Shown here in pieces: positions 43,136 to 51,182 of a stretch of DNA of 64,000 bases. Origin of the DNA: JAXDMK01 sp963765955 (GTDB taxonomy: Bacteria > Actinomycetota > Acidimicrobiia > Acidimicrobiales > AC-14); the NCBI GenBank assembly GCA_963765955.1, contig CAVXYA010000010.1:62001-126000 (forward strand), in the 5' to 3' direction. The position numbers and the translations under genes were made by a program. Below the pieces are notes generated by a model, which searched no databases, was not told the DNA's origin, and worked only from the letters and a program-made list of their open reading frames with translations. Position 1 is the first letter of the stretch. Every line of letters begins with the position of its first letter.

Positions 43136-43489
43136 TTAGACGAACTCGATCCTGGCCATGGGGGCGTTGTCGCCGTGGCGGGGGCCCAGCTTGAGGATGC
43201 GCAGGTAGCCGCCGGGACGGTCCTCGTAGCGGGGACCGATCTCCTCGAACAGCTTGTGGGCCATGTCCTTGTCGCCGATGAAGGCGACGACCTGGCGGTG
43301 GCGGTGCACCCCGCCCTTGCGGGCCTTGGTGATCATCTTCTCCGCGATCGGCCGTAGCGCCTTGGCCTTGGCCTCGGTGGTCACCAGGGCCTCGGCCGCG
43401 ATCAGCGAGGCCACCAGGTTGCCCATCATCAGCCGCTGGTGGGACGCGCTGCCGCCGAAGCGGCGGCCCTTCTTCGGAGTGCCGGGCAT
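43136..43489 (-). CDS. rplQ: 50S ribosomal protein L17
   Basis: 117 residues (MPGTPKKGRRFGGSASHQRL ... RIEFV). All L17 blocks are present (LIAAEALVTTEAKAKALRP, YLRILKLGPRHGDNAPMARI). It follows rpoA by 6 nt at the end of the alpha operon. Confidence 0.97.
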   Translation of the reverse strand: MPGTPKKGRRFGGSASHQRLMMGNLVASLIAAEALVTTEAKAKALRPIAEKMITKARKGGVHRHRQVVAFIGDKDMAHKLFEEIGPRYEDRPGGYLRILKLGPRHGDNAPMARIEFV

Positions 43490-43495
43490 GACCGG

Positions 43496-44437
43496 CTAGA
43501 CGCCCTTGTTGCGCAGGGCCAGGCCCCGCTCGTCGAGCTTGGCCAGCACCTCGTCGAGCGACTTCTGGCCGAAGTTGGTGATGGCCAGCAGGTCGTCCTC
43601 GGTCTTGTTGACCAGCTCGCCGACGGTGTTGATCTGGGCCCGCTTGAGGCAGTTGCGGGGCCGCTCCGACAGGTCGAGCTCCTCGATGGCGAGGTCGAGG
43701 TCGGGGGAGCCGCTGCCCAGCCCGCCCGTCTCGCCCAGCTCGAGGGCCTGGGGAGCGTCGCTCATCTGCGCCACCAGGCCGACCAGGGCCTGGAGGGTGG
43801 CGCCGGCCGAAGCCAGCGCCTCGCGGGGAGAGATCGACCCGTCGGTCTCGATGTCGAGGGTGAGACGGTCGTAGTTGGTGGCCTGCTCGACCCGGGTGGG
43901 CTCGACCTGGAAGGCGACCCGGCGCACGGGCGAGAAGATCGAGTCGACCGGGATGACCCCGATGACCGACGACTTCTTGTTGCGGTCGGCGGACACGTAG
44001 CCCCGGCCCCGCTCCACGGTGATGTCGATGGCCAGCCGGGCCCGGTCGGACAGGCTGGCGATGTGCATCTCGGGATTGAGGATCTCGACGTCGGAGTTGG
44101 GCTGGAGGTCACGGGCGGTGACCTCACCGGAGCCCCGGGCGTCGAGCCGCAGGGTGACGGGCTCGTCGGACTCCACCGTCAGCACCAGGTCCTTGAGGTT
44201 CAGGATGATGTCGGTGACGTCCTCCTTCACCCCCGGGAGGGTGGCGAACTCGTGGAGGACCTCGTCGAAGCGGACCTGGGTGACGGCCGCCCCGGGGATC
44301 GACGACAGCAGGGTGCGCCGCAACGAGTTGCCGAGGGTGTGGCCGAAGCCGGGTTCGAGCGGCGAGATGGAGAACCGCTGGAGGTTGCCGTCGGGCTCGC
44401 CGAGGGCTTCGACGGTCGGGCGTTGGATGATGAGCAT
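43496..44437 (-). CDS. rpoA: RNA polymerase alpha subunit
   Basis: 313 residues. N-terminal dimerisation/assembly domain (RFSISPLEPGFGHTLGNSLR, SIPGAAVTQVRFDEV) and C-terminal domain with two helix-hairpin-helix motifs (SERPRNCLKRAQINTVGEL, FGQKSLDEVLAKLDERGL), which contact UP elements and activators. Last but one gene of the alpha operon. Confidence 0.98.
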   Translation of the reverse strand: MLIIQRPTVEALGEPDGNLQRFSISPLEPGFGHTLGNSLRRTLLSSIPGAAVTQVRFDEVLHEFATLPGVKEDVTDIILNLKDLVLTVESDEPVTLRLDARGSGEVTARDLQPNSDVEILNPEMHIASLSDRARLAIDITVERGRGYVSADRNKKSSVIGVIPVDSIFSPVRRVAFQVEPTRVEQATNYDRLTLDIETDGSISPREALASAGATLQALVGLVAQMSDAPQALELGETGGLGSGSPDLDLAIEELDLSERPRNCLKRAQINTVGELVNKTEDDLLAITNFGQKSLDEVLAKLDERGLALRNKGV

Positions 44438-44455
44438 GCTGACTTCTTTCTTTCC

Positions 44456-45079
44456 TTACTTCGAGTACAGCTCGACGATGAGCGACTCGCGGACGGGCAC
44501 GTCGATGTGCTCGCGCAGGGGGATATCGCGGACGGTGACCGACATGCCTTCGTCGCCGGTCTCAAGCCACGGGGGGACGAGACGGTCGATGGTGTCGAGG
44601 TTGTGGCGCAGGACGATCATCGAGCGCGACTTGGGCCGCAACGAGACGACATCGCCCTTGCGCACCTGGTAGCTGGGGATCGTGACCCGCTTGCCGTTGA
44701 CGTTGACGTGGCCGTGGCGCACGAACTGGCGAGCCTGGGACCGGCTGGCGCCCCATCCGGCCCGGAAGGCGACGTTGTCGAGGCGCTGCTCGAGCATCTG
44801 GAGGAGGACCTCGCCGGTGATGCCGTCCTGGCGGTTGGCCTCCTCGTACATGTTGCGGAACTGCTTCTCGAGGACGCCGTAGATGCGGCGGGCCTTCTGC
44901 TTCTCCCGGAGCTGGAGCAGGTACTCGGACTCACGGATGCGACCGCGGCCGTGCTCACCCGGCGGGTAGGGCCGGCGCTCGATCGGGCACTTCATCGAGT
45001 CGCACTTCGGGCCCTTGAGGAACAGCTTCATCTTCTCCCGCCGGCAGAGGCGGCAGACGGGACCGGTGTAGCGCGCCAT
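44456..45079 (-). CDS. rpsD: 30S ribosomal protein S4 (zinc-binding type)
   Basis: 207 residues. The N-terminus CRLCRREKMKLFLKGPKC ... C holds four Cys, the C+ (zinc) form. The S4 RNA-binding domain (RLDNVAFRAGWGASRSQARQ) and the usual end (VRESLIVELYSK) are intact. ATG 45079 overlaps the rpsK TGA (TGATG). Confidence 0.97.
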   Translation of the reverse strand: MARYTGPVCRLCRREKMKLFLKGPKCDSMKCPIERRPYPPGEHGRGRIRESEYLLQLREKQKARRIYGVLEKQFRNMYEEANRQDGITGEVLLQMLEQRLDNVAFRAGWGASRSQARQFVRHGHVNVNGKRVTIPSYQVRKGDVVSLRPKSRSMIVLRHNLDTIDRLVPPWLETGDEGMSVTVRDIPLREHIDVPVRESLIVELYSK

Positions 45080-45477
45080 CAGACCCTCCGCCGCTTGGGC
45101 GGCCGGCAACCGTTGTGGGGGATGGGCGTGAGGTCCTTGATGCCGGAAACCTCGATACCGGTGTTCTGCAGCGACCGGATGGCCGTGTCGCGGCCCGAGC
45201 CGGGGCCCTTCACCAGCACGTCGACCTTGCGGACGCCGTGCTCCATGGCCCGGCGGGCGCACACCTCGGCCGCCAGCTGGGCCGCGAAGGGGGTGGACTT
45301 GCGGGAACCCTTGAAGCCGACGTTGCCGGCCGACGCCCAGGCCAGCACGTTGCCCTCCATGTCGCTGATGGAGATGATCGTGTTGTTGAACGAGCTCTTG
45401 ATGTGGGCCACCCCGTAGGTGACGTTCTTGCGCTCGCGCTTCTTCGGACGCCGGCCACCTGGCTTGGGCTTCGGCAC
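45079..45477 (-). CDS. rpsK: 30S ribosomal protein S11
   Basis: 132 residues from GTG 45477. Blocks: NVTYGVAHIKSSFNNTIISI, GFKGSRKSTPFAAQLAAE, KGPGSGRDTAIRSLQN, IKDLTPIPHNGCRPPKRRRV. The GTG overlaps the rpsM TAG (TAGTG). Confidence 0.97.
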   Translation of the reverse strand: MPKPKPGGRRPKKRERKNVTYGVAHIKSSFNNTIISISDMEGNVLAWASAGNVGFKGSRKSTPFAAQLAAEVCARRAMEHGVRKVDVLVKGPGSGRDTAIRSLQNTGIEVSGIKDLTPIPHNGCRPPKRRRV

Positions 45478-45854
45478 TACTTCCTCACCTTCTTCTTCCC
45501 GGCCACGGTCTTCTTGGGACCTTTCCGGGTGCGGGCGTTGGTGTGCGTGCGCTGGCCCCGCACGGGCAGGCCCCGCCGGTGGCGAATGCCCTGGTAGCAG
45601 CCGATCTCGATCTTGCGCTTGATGTCCTGGGCCACGTTGCGGCGCAGGTCACCCTCGACCTTGAGGTTCTGGTCGATCCAGATGCGCAGCCGGGCGACCT
45701 CCTCGTCGGTGAGGTCGCGAACGCGGGTGGAGGGGTCGGTGTCGGTCTCGGTGCAGACGTGGTGGGCCGTGCTCCGGCCGATCCCGAAGATGTAGGTGAG
45801 GGAGATCTCCAGCCGCTTCTCGCGGGGGATGTCGACGCCGGCTATGCGAGCCAT
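45477..45854 (-). CDS. rpsM: 30S ribosomal protein S13
   Basis: 125 residues (MARIAGVDIPREKRLEISLT ... KKVRK). The helix-two-turn-helix IFGIGRSTAHHVC, the RGLPVRGQRTHTNARTRKGP block and the basic tail that reaches the P site are present. It follows rpmJ by 7 nt. Confidence 0.97.
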   Translation of the reverse strand: MARIAGVDIPREKRLEISLTYIFGIGRSTAHHVCTETDTDPSTRVRDLTDEEVARLRIWIDQNLKVEGDLRRNVAQDIKRKIEIGCYQGIRHRRGLPVRGQRTHTNARTRKGPKKTVAGKKKVRK

Positions 45855-45861
45855 GCGACCC

Positions 45862-45975
45862 TCAACCCTGGCGCTGCTTGTGACGGGGGTTGGTGCAGAT
45901 CACCAACACCTTGCCGTGACGGCGCACCACCTTGCAGTGGTCGCAGATCGGCTTCACGCTCGGCTTTACCTTCAT
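45862..45975 (-). CDS. rpmJ: 50S ribosomal protein L36
   Basis: 37 residues: MKVKPSVKPICDHCKVVRRH, then GKVLVICTNPRHKQRQG. The zinc ligands (CDHC, C and H in ICTNPRH) are intact, so this is the C+ form. Too short to be picked by length-based calls but clear from the sequence. Between infA and rpsM as usual. Confidence 0.96.
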   Translation of the reverse strand: MKVKPSVKPICDHCKVVRRHGKVLVICTNPRHKQRQG

Positions 45976-46006
45976 GACTCGCTTTCCATCCGCTCAGCCT
46001 GGGCTT

Positions 46007-46231
46007 CTACTTGTAGCGGTACGTGATCCGGCCCCGACTGATGTCGTAGGGCGTGAGCTCCACCTGGACCCTGTCGCCGGGCAGGATTCGGATGTAGTGC
46101 ATCCGCATCTTCCCGGAGATGTGGGCCAGCACCTTGTGGCCGTTCTCCAACTCCACGCGGAACATGGCGTTGGGCAGGGGCTCGACGACCTTGCCCTCCA
46201 TCACGATCGCGTCTTCCTTGGGCTTCGGCAG
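46007..46231 (-). CDS. infA: Translation initiation factor IF-1, CTG start
   Basis: 74 residues if read from CTG 46231, which has a perfect AGGAGG 5 nt upstream (AGGAGGATCAC-CTG). The product starts PKPKEDAIVMEGKVVEPLP; the KEDxI and MEG elements line up with family N-termini. GTG 46204 and ATG 46201 are in frame but would remove that conserved part. The rest (NAMFRVELENGHKVLAHISG, MHYIRILPGDRVQVELTPYD) is canonical OB-fold IF-1. A ~180-nt gap to map upstream can hold its promoter. Confidence 0.93.
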   Translation of the reverse strand: MPKPKEDAIVMEGKVVEPLPNAMFRVELENGHKVLAHISGKMRMHYIRILPGDRVQVELTPYDISRGRITYRYK

Positions 46232-46411
46232 GTGATCCTCCTGAAAAAAAAATCGGGCACCCCGGACGCGCGCCGCAAACCAGCAAATTGCCCGGGGACA
46301 GTCGAAAAGCTTACCTCACGCGGCAACGGGTGAGAAACGCCACCGCCGCCTACGGATACCAACCGGGCGGCGGTCCCAGATCTTCCCGCCCGTGCGGTTC
46401 ACAGGGCACGC

Positions 46412-47164
46412 TCACAGGACGGTGAGCACCTCCGGGCCGTCGTCGGTGACGGCGATGGAGTGCTCGAAGTGGGCCGACAGCAGGCCGTCGGCGGTGACCA
46501 CGGTCCAGCCGTCGTCGTGGAGCTCGGTCTTGGGGCTGCCCACGTTGACCATGGGCTCCACCGCGAACACGTGCCCAGTGCGGATCTTCATGTTCCGCGA
46601 CCGGTCGAGGGGCCGGTAGTTGGGGATCTGGGGCTGCTCGTGCATGGCCCGGCCGATGCCGTGGCCCACGTACTCCCGCACCACCGAGTAGCCCGCGCCC
46701 TCGGCCACGTCCTGCACCGCCCCGCCGATGTCGAAGAGGCGGTTGCCGTTCTTCATCTGGTCGATGCCGGCCCACAGGGCCCGCTCGGTGATCTCGAGCA
46801 GGCGTTTGGCCTCGGCCGAGATCTCCCCCACCGGTACGGTGCGGGCGGCGTCGCCGTGCCAGCCATCGATGATCGCCCCCGCGTCGATGGAGAGGATGTC
46901 GCCCTCCTCCAGCCGGTAGGGGCCGGGGATGCCGTGGACGATCACGTCGTTGGGGGACGTGCAGATCACCGCAGGGAACCCGTGGTAGTTGAGGAAGTTG
47001 GACTTGGCGCCCCGCTTCTCGAGCACGGCCCGAGCCACCTGGTCGATGTCGGCGGTGGTGACGCCGGGCCGGGCCGCCTCCTGGCAGGCGTCGAGCATCT
47101 CCGCCACCACCCGGCCCGCCCGGCGCATGACGGCGACCTCGGTAGCCGTCTTGACCAGATTCAT
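46412..47164 (-). CDS. map: Methionine aminopeptidase type I
   Basis: 250 residues from ATG 47164. Metal ligands are the Asp pair (IDAGAIIDGWHGDAA), His (GHGIGRAMHEQPQ) and two Glu (FAVEPMVN, HFEHSIAV). It removes the initiator Met from nascent proteins. The gene start is the last ATG of a tandem repeat that links it to adk by overlapping stops and starts. Confidence 0.96.
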   Translation of the reverse strand: MNLVKTATEVAVMRRAGRVVAEMLDACQEAARPGVTTADIDQVARAVLEKRGAKSNFLNYHGFPAVICTSPNDVIVHGIPGPYRLEEGDILSIDAGAIIDGWHGDAARTVPVGEISAEAKRLLEITERALWAGIDQMKNGNRLFDIGGAVQDVAEGAGYSVVREYVGHGIGRAMHEQPQIPNYRPLDRSRNMKIRTGHVFAVEPMVNVGSPKTELHDDGWTVVTADGLLSAHFEHSIAVTDDGPEVLTVL

Positions 47165-47243
47165 CGGTCTGGGTTCATCAGTCTGGGTTCATCGGGTCTG
47201 GGTTCATCGGTCTGGGTTCATCAGTCTGGGTTCATCGGTTCAT
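47162..47243 (-). repeat. Stop-start relay of 14-15-nt units between adk and map
   Basis: Reading the minus strand from the adk stop: GGATGAACCG, then five ATGAACCCAGAC units ending TG, CG, CCG, TG, CG, then the map ATG. The first ATG overlaps the adk TGA. Each later unit opens with ATG and ends in TGA, either overlapping the next ATG as ATGA or sharing one base as TGATG. The 15-nt unit is read through into its neighbour in frame, ending at the same type of junction. Mini-ORFs are MNR, MNPD or MNPDR. Confidence 0.9.
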
Positions 47244-47977
47244 CCGAGGCGGTTCTCAATCGCCCGCAGGAGCCGCCTGGTGACCGAGTTGGGGGTGCCG
47301 GTGCCGTCGACCGCGGCCAGGCGGTCGCTCGACAGGTACCACGCCACCAGGGGGGCGGTGCGCTCCTCGTACACCGCCAGCCGGCGGCTGATGGCGGCCT
47401 CGGTGTCGTCCTCCCGCTGTACCACCTTGCCCCCGCAGACGTCGCAGATGCTGTCGTCGGAGGGCGGGTTGTCGGGCCCGTAGTTGGTGCCGCACACCTC
47501 GCATGTGCGGCGACCGGCCAGGCGCCGCAGCACCATCTCGGTAGGGACCTCGAGCGAGATCACCAGCTCGGGGTCGGCGATGCGGTCGAGGGCCTCGGCC
47601 TGGGCCACCGAGCGGGGGAAGCCGTCGAGCACGAAGCCCCGCTTCTGCACGTCGTCCTGGGCCAGCCGCTCGGTAACCATCCCCACCACGACGTCGTCGG
47701 GCACCAGCTCGCCCGCGTCCATGTAGGTGGCCGCCTCCTTGCCCCAGCGGCTCCCGGATCGAACCGCGCTGCGGAACATGTCGCCGGTGGAGATTCGGGG
47801 CACGCCCAGGTGCTGGGCCAGCCGCTCGGCCTGGGTGCCCTTGCCCGCGCCCTGCTTGCCCAGGATGACCAGCCGAGATCCCGAATCGACCCGCCTGTAG
47901 GCAGCCTCCTCGGGAACGGCCTCCTCGGAGGCGGCGCCGGCGGCGTCGCTCACCGGGCGCGGCCGGACGGGTGGCAT
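47240..47977 (-). CDS. adk: Adenylate kinase (zinc lid)
   Basis: 245 residues from ATG 47977; GTG 47953 is an alternative start. A ~30-residue acidic N-terminal extension precedes the P-loop (VILGKQGAGKGTQAERL). NMP-binding STGDMFRSAV, FVLDGFPRSVAQA, and a lid with four Cys (CEVCG ... CDVCGGK) follow. It interconverts AMP, ADP and ATP. It lies after secY, the classic position, and leads into map through the 14-nt relay. Confidence 0.95.
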   Translation of the reverse strand: MPPVRPRPVSDAAGAASEEAVPEEAAYRRVDSGSRLVILGKQGAGKGTQAERLAQHLGVPRISTGDMFRSAVRSGSRWGKEAATYMDAGELVPDDVVVGMVTERLAQDDVQKRGFVLDGFPRSVAQAEALDRIADPELVISLEVPTEMVLRRLAGRRTCEVCGTNYGPDNPPSDDSICDVCGGKVVQREDDTEAAISRRLAVYEERTAPLVAWYLSSDRLAAVDGTGTPNSVTRRLLRAIENRLG

Positions 47978-48035
47978 CGAAGGGGCCGGGGTTCCATGAG
48001 ATTGAGCCAGGGCGCGCGAACGGACGTCCCGTGCC

Positions 48036-49325
48036 TCAGGCCAGGAACCCCTCGTAGTTGCGCATCATGAGCTGGCTGTCGATCTGCTTCATGGTCTCCA
48101 GGGCCACGCCCACCGCGATGAGGATGGTGGTGCCGCCGAACGGGAAGCCCTCCACGTCGTAGATGCGCAGGATGATGTTGGGGACGAGGGCGATGGCGGC
48201 TAGGAACAGCGAGCCGGGCAGGGTGATGCGGTTGAGGATCTGGGCCAAGTAGCGCTCGGTGGGCGGGCCCGGCCGGATGCCGGGGATGAACCCGCCCTGC
48301 TTGCGGATGATGTCGGCCTGCTGGGCCGGGTTGAACGTGATCGCGGTGTAGAAGTACGTGAAGAACACGATCATGAGCCCGTAGATCGTGATGTAGAACA
48401 TGTTGTCCGGCTGAACCAGGTTCTGGTTGATGAAGTTGACGATGCTGTCGACCTGGATCACGTTCGACAGCAGCACGGGGAAGTAGAGCACCGAGCTGGC
48501 GAAGATGATGGGGATGACGCCGGCCTGGTTGACCTTGAGCGGGATGTAGGTGCTCTGGCCGCCGTACATCCGCCGCCCGACCACCCGTTTGGCGAACTGC
48601 ACCGGGATACGGCGCTGGCCCTGCTCGACGAAGACGATGGCGGCGATCATCAGGATGCCGACCCCGAAGAAGATGGCGAACACGATGTTGCCCTTCTCCG
48701 CCCGGACGTTGCCGAACTGGGCCGGCATGCGGCTGACCACGTTGGCGAAGATCAGGATCGACATGCCGTTGCCGATCCCCCGCTGGGTGATCAGCTCGCC
48801 CATCCACATGACGATGGCGGTGCCGGCGGTGATGGTGAGGACGATGAGGGCCACGTGCGGAACGTCGAACTTGGTGACCAGGGGCACGGTGGTGGTGCCG
48901 TCGCCCAGCAGCCCGTTGTTGAACTGGTAGGTGATGCCCGTGGCCTGGAGGAGGGCCAGGCCCACTGTCATATAGCGGGTCCACTGGGTGATCTTCTTCT
49001 GCCCGACCGCCCCCTGCTTCTGCCACTGCTCGATCTTGGGGATCACCACCGCCAGCAGCTGCATGATGATCGAGCTGGTGATGTACGGCATGATCCCGAG
49101 GGCAAAGACGGCCATCTGGGTCAGAGCGCCGCCCGAGAACAGGTTGAGGAAGCCCAGCACCCCGCCCCGCTCGGCCTGGGCCTGGAGGTCCTGCACCGCG
49201 CCGAAGTCGATCCCGGGCACGGTGACGTTGGAGCCCAGGCGGTAGAGGGCGATCATCAGCAGGGTGAAGGCGATCTTGTTCCGGAGGTCCGGGATCTTGA
49301 AGACGTTCTTCAAGCTCGAGAGCAC
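48036..49325 (-). CDS. secY: Protein translocase subunit SecY
   Basis: 429 residues, ten TM segments. Plug and pore features include GVLGFLNLFSGGALTQMAVFALGIMPYITSS (residues shown in two pieces: LFSGGALTQMAVFALGIMPY, ITSSIIMQLL), QGQRRIPVQFAKRVVGR and the cytosolic loop QGGFIPGIRPGPPTERYL. It is the protein-conducting channel of the plasma membrane. Last gene of the spc operon before adk. Confidence 0.97.
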   Translation of the reverse strand: MLSSLKNVFKIPDLRNKIAFTLLMIALYRLGSNVTVPGIDFGAVQDLQAQAERGGVLGFLNLFSGGALTQMAVFALGIMPYITSSIIMQLLAVVIPKIEQWQKQGAVGQKKITQWTRYMTVGLALLQATGITYQFNNGLLGDGTTTVPLVTKFDVPHVALIVLTITAGTAIVMWMGELITQRGIGNGMSILIFANVVSRMPAQFGNVRAEKGNIVFAIFFGVGILMIAAIVFVEQGQRRIPVQFAKRVVGRRMYGGQSTYIPLKVNQAGVIPIIFASSVLYFPVLLSNVIQVDSIVNFINQNLVQPDNMFYITIYGLMIVFFTYFYTAITFNPAQQADIIRKQGGFIPGIRPGPPTERYLAQILNRITLPGSLFLAAIALVPNIILRIYDVEGFPFGGTTILIAVGVALETMKQIDSQLMMRNYEGFLA

Positions 49326-49387
49326 GGGACTCCCCTGTTCGATTCTGGTCGCCTCGGCGCTGGCACGGCCTGCCTCACGCTAGCTGG

Positions 49388-49873
49388 CTAACGGTTGGTG
49401 ATGGCGTTGCCCTTGGCGGGCGGACGGCCTTCGTACGGGGGCGGCAGGACCTCAACCGTACCCCCTGCGTTGGTGATCGCCTCTTCGGCGGACTTGGAAA
49501 ATGCGTGCGCCGTCACCTGCAGGGCCCGGCTGAGCTCGCCCCGGCCGAGCACCTTGACCAGGCCCCGCTTGTGGACGAGGCCCTTGGCCCGGAGGGTGGT
49601 GGGGTTGACGTCGGTGCCGTCGAAGGCCTCCAGGGCGTCGAGGTTGACGACGGTGTACTCGACCCGGAACGGGTTCTTGAAGCCCTTGAGCTTGGGCACC
49701 CGGCGGCTGAGGGGCATCTGGCCGCCCTCGAAGCCGGGGGGCACCGAGCCGCGGGCGTGCTGGCCCTTGGTGCCCCGCCCGGCGGTCTTGCCGCCCTTGC
49801 CACCGATGCCGCGGCCGACCCGGCGCCGCGGACGGGACGAGCCGGCGGCCGGCTTGAGGTCGTGGACCTTCAT
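49388..49873 (-). CDS. rplO: 50S ribosomal protein L15
   Basis: 161 residues. KVHDLKPAAGSSRPRRRVGR, RGTKGQHARGSVPPGFEGGQ, PLSRRVPKLKGF are characteristic. ATG 49873 overlaps the rpmD TGA (ATGA). Confidence 0.97.
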   Translation of the reverse strand: MKVHDLKPAAGSSRPRRRVGRGIGGKGGKTAGRGTKGQHARGSVPPGFEGGQMPLSRRVPKLKGFKNPFRVEYTVVNLDALEAFDGTDVNPTTLRAKGLVHKRGLVKVLGRGELSRALQVTAHAFSKSAEEAITNAGGTVEVLPPPYEGRPPAKGNAITNR

Positions 49874-50103
49874 TGCGCCACCTCCCCATCCGGAACTGGC
49901 ACAACTTCCACCAGGTGCGGCACCTTGGCGATCATGCCCCGGATCTCGGGCCGGTCGGGCAGGCTATTGCTCTTGCCGATGCGGCCCAGGCCCAGGGCCT
50001 TGAGGGTGGCCCGGTGGTTGGGCTTGGAGCCGATGGCGGACCGCACCTGGGACACCTCCAGCCGGCCGGTGGTGCTGACCGAACCCGCCGTCCTGCGGGG
50101 CAT
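49870..50103 (-). CDS. rpmD: 50S ribosomal protein L30
   Basis: 77 residues from ATG 50103. VSQVRSAIGSKPNHRATLKA and LGRIGKSNSLPDRPEIRGM are the L30 core; the ~15-residue C-terminal tail (VEVVPVPDGEVAQ) is longer than in the shortest forms. Start overlaps the rpsE TGA (TGATG). Confidence 0.96.
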   Translation of the reverse strand: MPRRTAGSVSTTGRLEVSQVRSAIGSKPNHRATLKALGLGRIGKSNSLPDRPEIRGMIAKVPHLVEVVPVPDGEVAQ

Positions 50104-50651
50104 CAGGCCACTTCCTTGGGGGTGTGGTGCCCGCGCTTGGACTCGTTGTAGGCCCGCAAGAGGCCGGGCGGGCACACCTCTTCGACCGACTTGCCCCGGT
50201 TGCGGGCGATGATGTCGGGCCGCTTGAGGCCCTTGAGGCCGGCCACTGTGGCGTGGGCCACGTTGATGCCATTGGACGAGCCCAGCGACTTGGCCAGGAT
50301 GTCGCGCACGCCGGCCGACTCCAGGATGGCCCGGGCCGCGCCGCCGGCGATGACGCCGGTTCCGGGGGCGGCCGGCTTGAGCAGCACCCGCCCCGCGCCC
50401 CGCTCGCCCATGATCGAGTGGGTGATCGTACTGCCGGCGAGAGGGACCTCGAAGATGTTCTTCTTCGCCTCCTCGATGCCCTTCTGGATGGCGGCCGGCA
50501 CCTCCTTGGCCTTGCCGTAGCCGAGGCCGACCTTGCCCGCGCCGTCGCCCACGACGACCAGGGCGGTGAACGAGAACCGTCGCCCGCCCTTGACCACCTT
50601 GGCCACCCGGTTGATGGTGATGACCCGCTCTTCGTAGTCCTTCTCTGCCAC
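50103..50651 (-). CDS. rpsE: 30S ribosomal protein S5
   Basis: 182 residues from GTG 50651 (MAEKDYEERVITINRVAKVV). GGRRFSFTALVVVGDGAGKV, KAKEVPAAIQKGIEEAKKN, and the S5 C-domain (LAKSLGSSNGINVAHATVAG) are present. GTG overlaps the rplR TAG (TAGTG). Confidence 0.97.
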   Translation of the reverse strand: MAEKDYEERVITINRVAKVVKGGRRFSFTALVVVGDGAGKVGLGYGKAKEVPAAIQKGIEEAKKNIFEVPLAGSTITHSIMGERGAGRVLLKPAAPGTGVIAGGAARAILESAGVRDILAKSLGSSNGINVAHATVAGLKGLKRPDIIARNRGKSVEEVCPPGLLRAYNESKRGHHTPKEVA

Positions 50652-51016
50652 TAGAACTCCAGTCCTGCTTCGCGGGCGGCGTCGGCGACTGCCGCCACCC
50701 GCCCGTGGTAGATGTTGCCGCCCCGGTCGAAGACGACCTTGGTGACGCCGGCGGCGGCGGCCCGCTCGGCCACCAGCTTGCCGACGGCGCCGGCGGCCTG
50801 CTTGTTGCCCGTGGGGCCCGACCGGAGGTCGGCCTCCACCGTGCTGGCCGCGGCCAGGGTGCGACCGGCGACGTCGTCGATGACCTGGGCGATGATGTGT
50901 TTGTTGGATCGGAACACGGCCAGGCGGGGGCGCTCGGCGGTGCCCCGGACGTGCTTGCGCACCCGGTTGTGCCGGCGCTGGCGGGCCAGTTGCTTCTTCT
51001 TGGTGGAGAACGTCAT
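50651..51016 (-). CDS. rplR: 50S ribosomal protein L18
   Basis: 121 residues (MTFSTKKKQLARQRRHNRVR ... AAREAGLEF). RPRLAVFRSNKHIIAQVIDD and FDRGGNIYHGRVAAVADAAR bind 5S rRNA. Upstream is a 166-nt repeat-bearing spacer to rplF, an unusual gap inside this operon. Confidence 0.97.
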   Translation of the reverse strand: MTFSTKKKQLARQRRHNRVRKHVRGTAERPRLAVFRSNKHIIAQVIDDVAGRTLAAASTVEADLRSGPTGNKQAAGAVGKLVAERAAAAGVTKVVFDRGGNIYHGRVAAVADAAREAGLEF

Positions 51017-51059
51017 CGCGGAGGCTCCGATACTTCCGAATGCCGGCGGGGGTGCTCGC

Positions 51060-51182
51060 CGCCAGAGGCGGCCACCTCCGGCTGCCGGCCAAACAAGAAC
51101 AGTGCGGAGGCCGACCGGCTCTGCCGGGCGGCCGGAGCTCCGTCAACTCGCCCGAAGGGAGCGAAGCGGAGTGAGGGCGAAA
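51060..51182. repeat. Spacer repeat between rplF and rplR
   Basis: The ~120-nt segment (ggctgccggcc, accggctctgccgg, gagctccgtc, gaagggagcgaagcgg, gtgagggcgaa) is homologous to the rpsC-rplP spacer at 54760-54878. Several G/C hairpins are possible. No coding potential was noticed. Confidence 0.75.
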
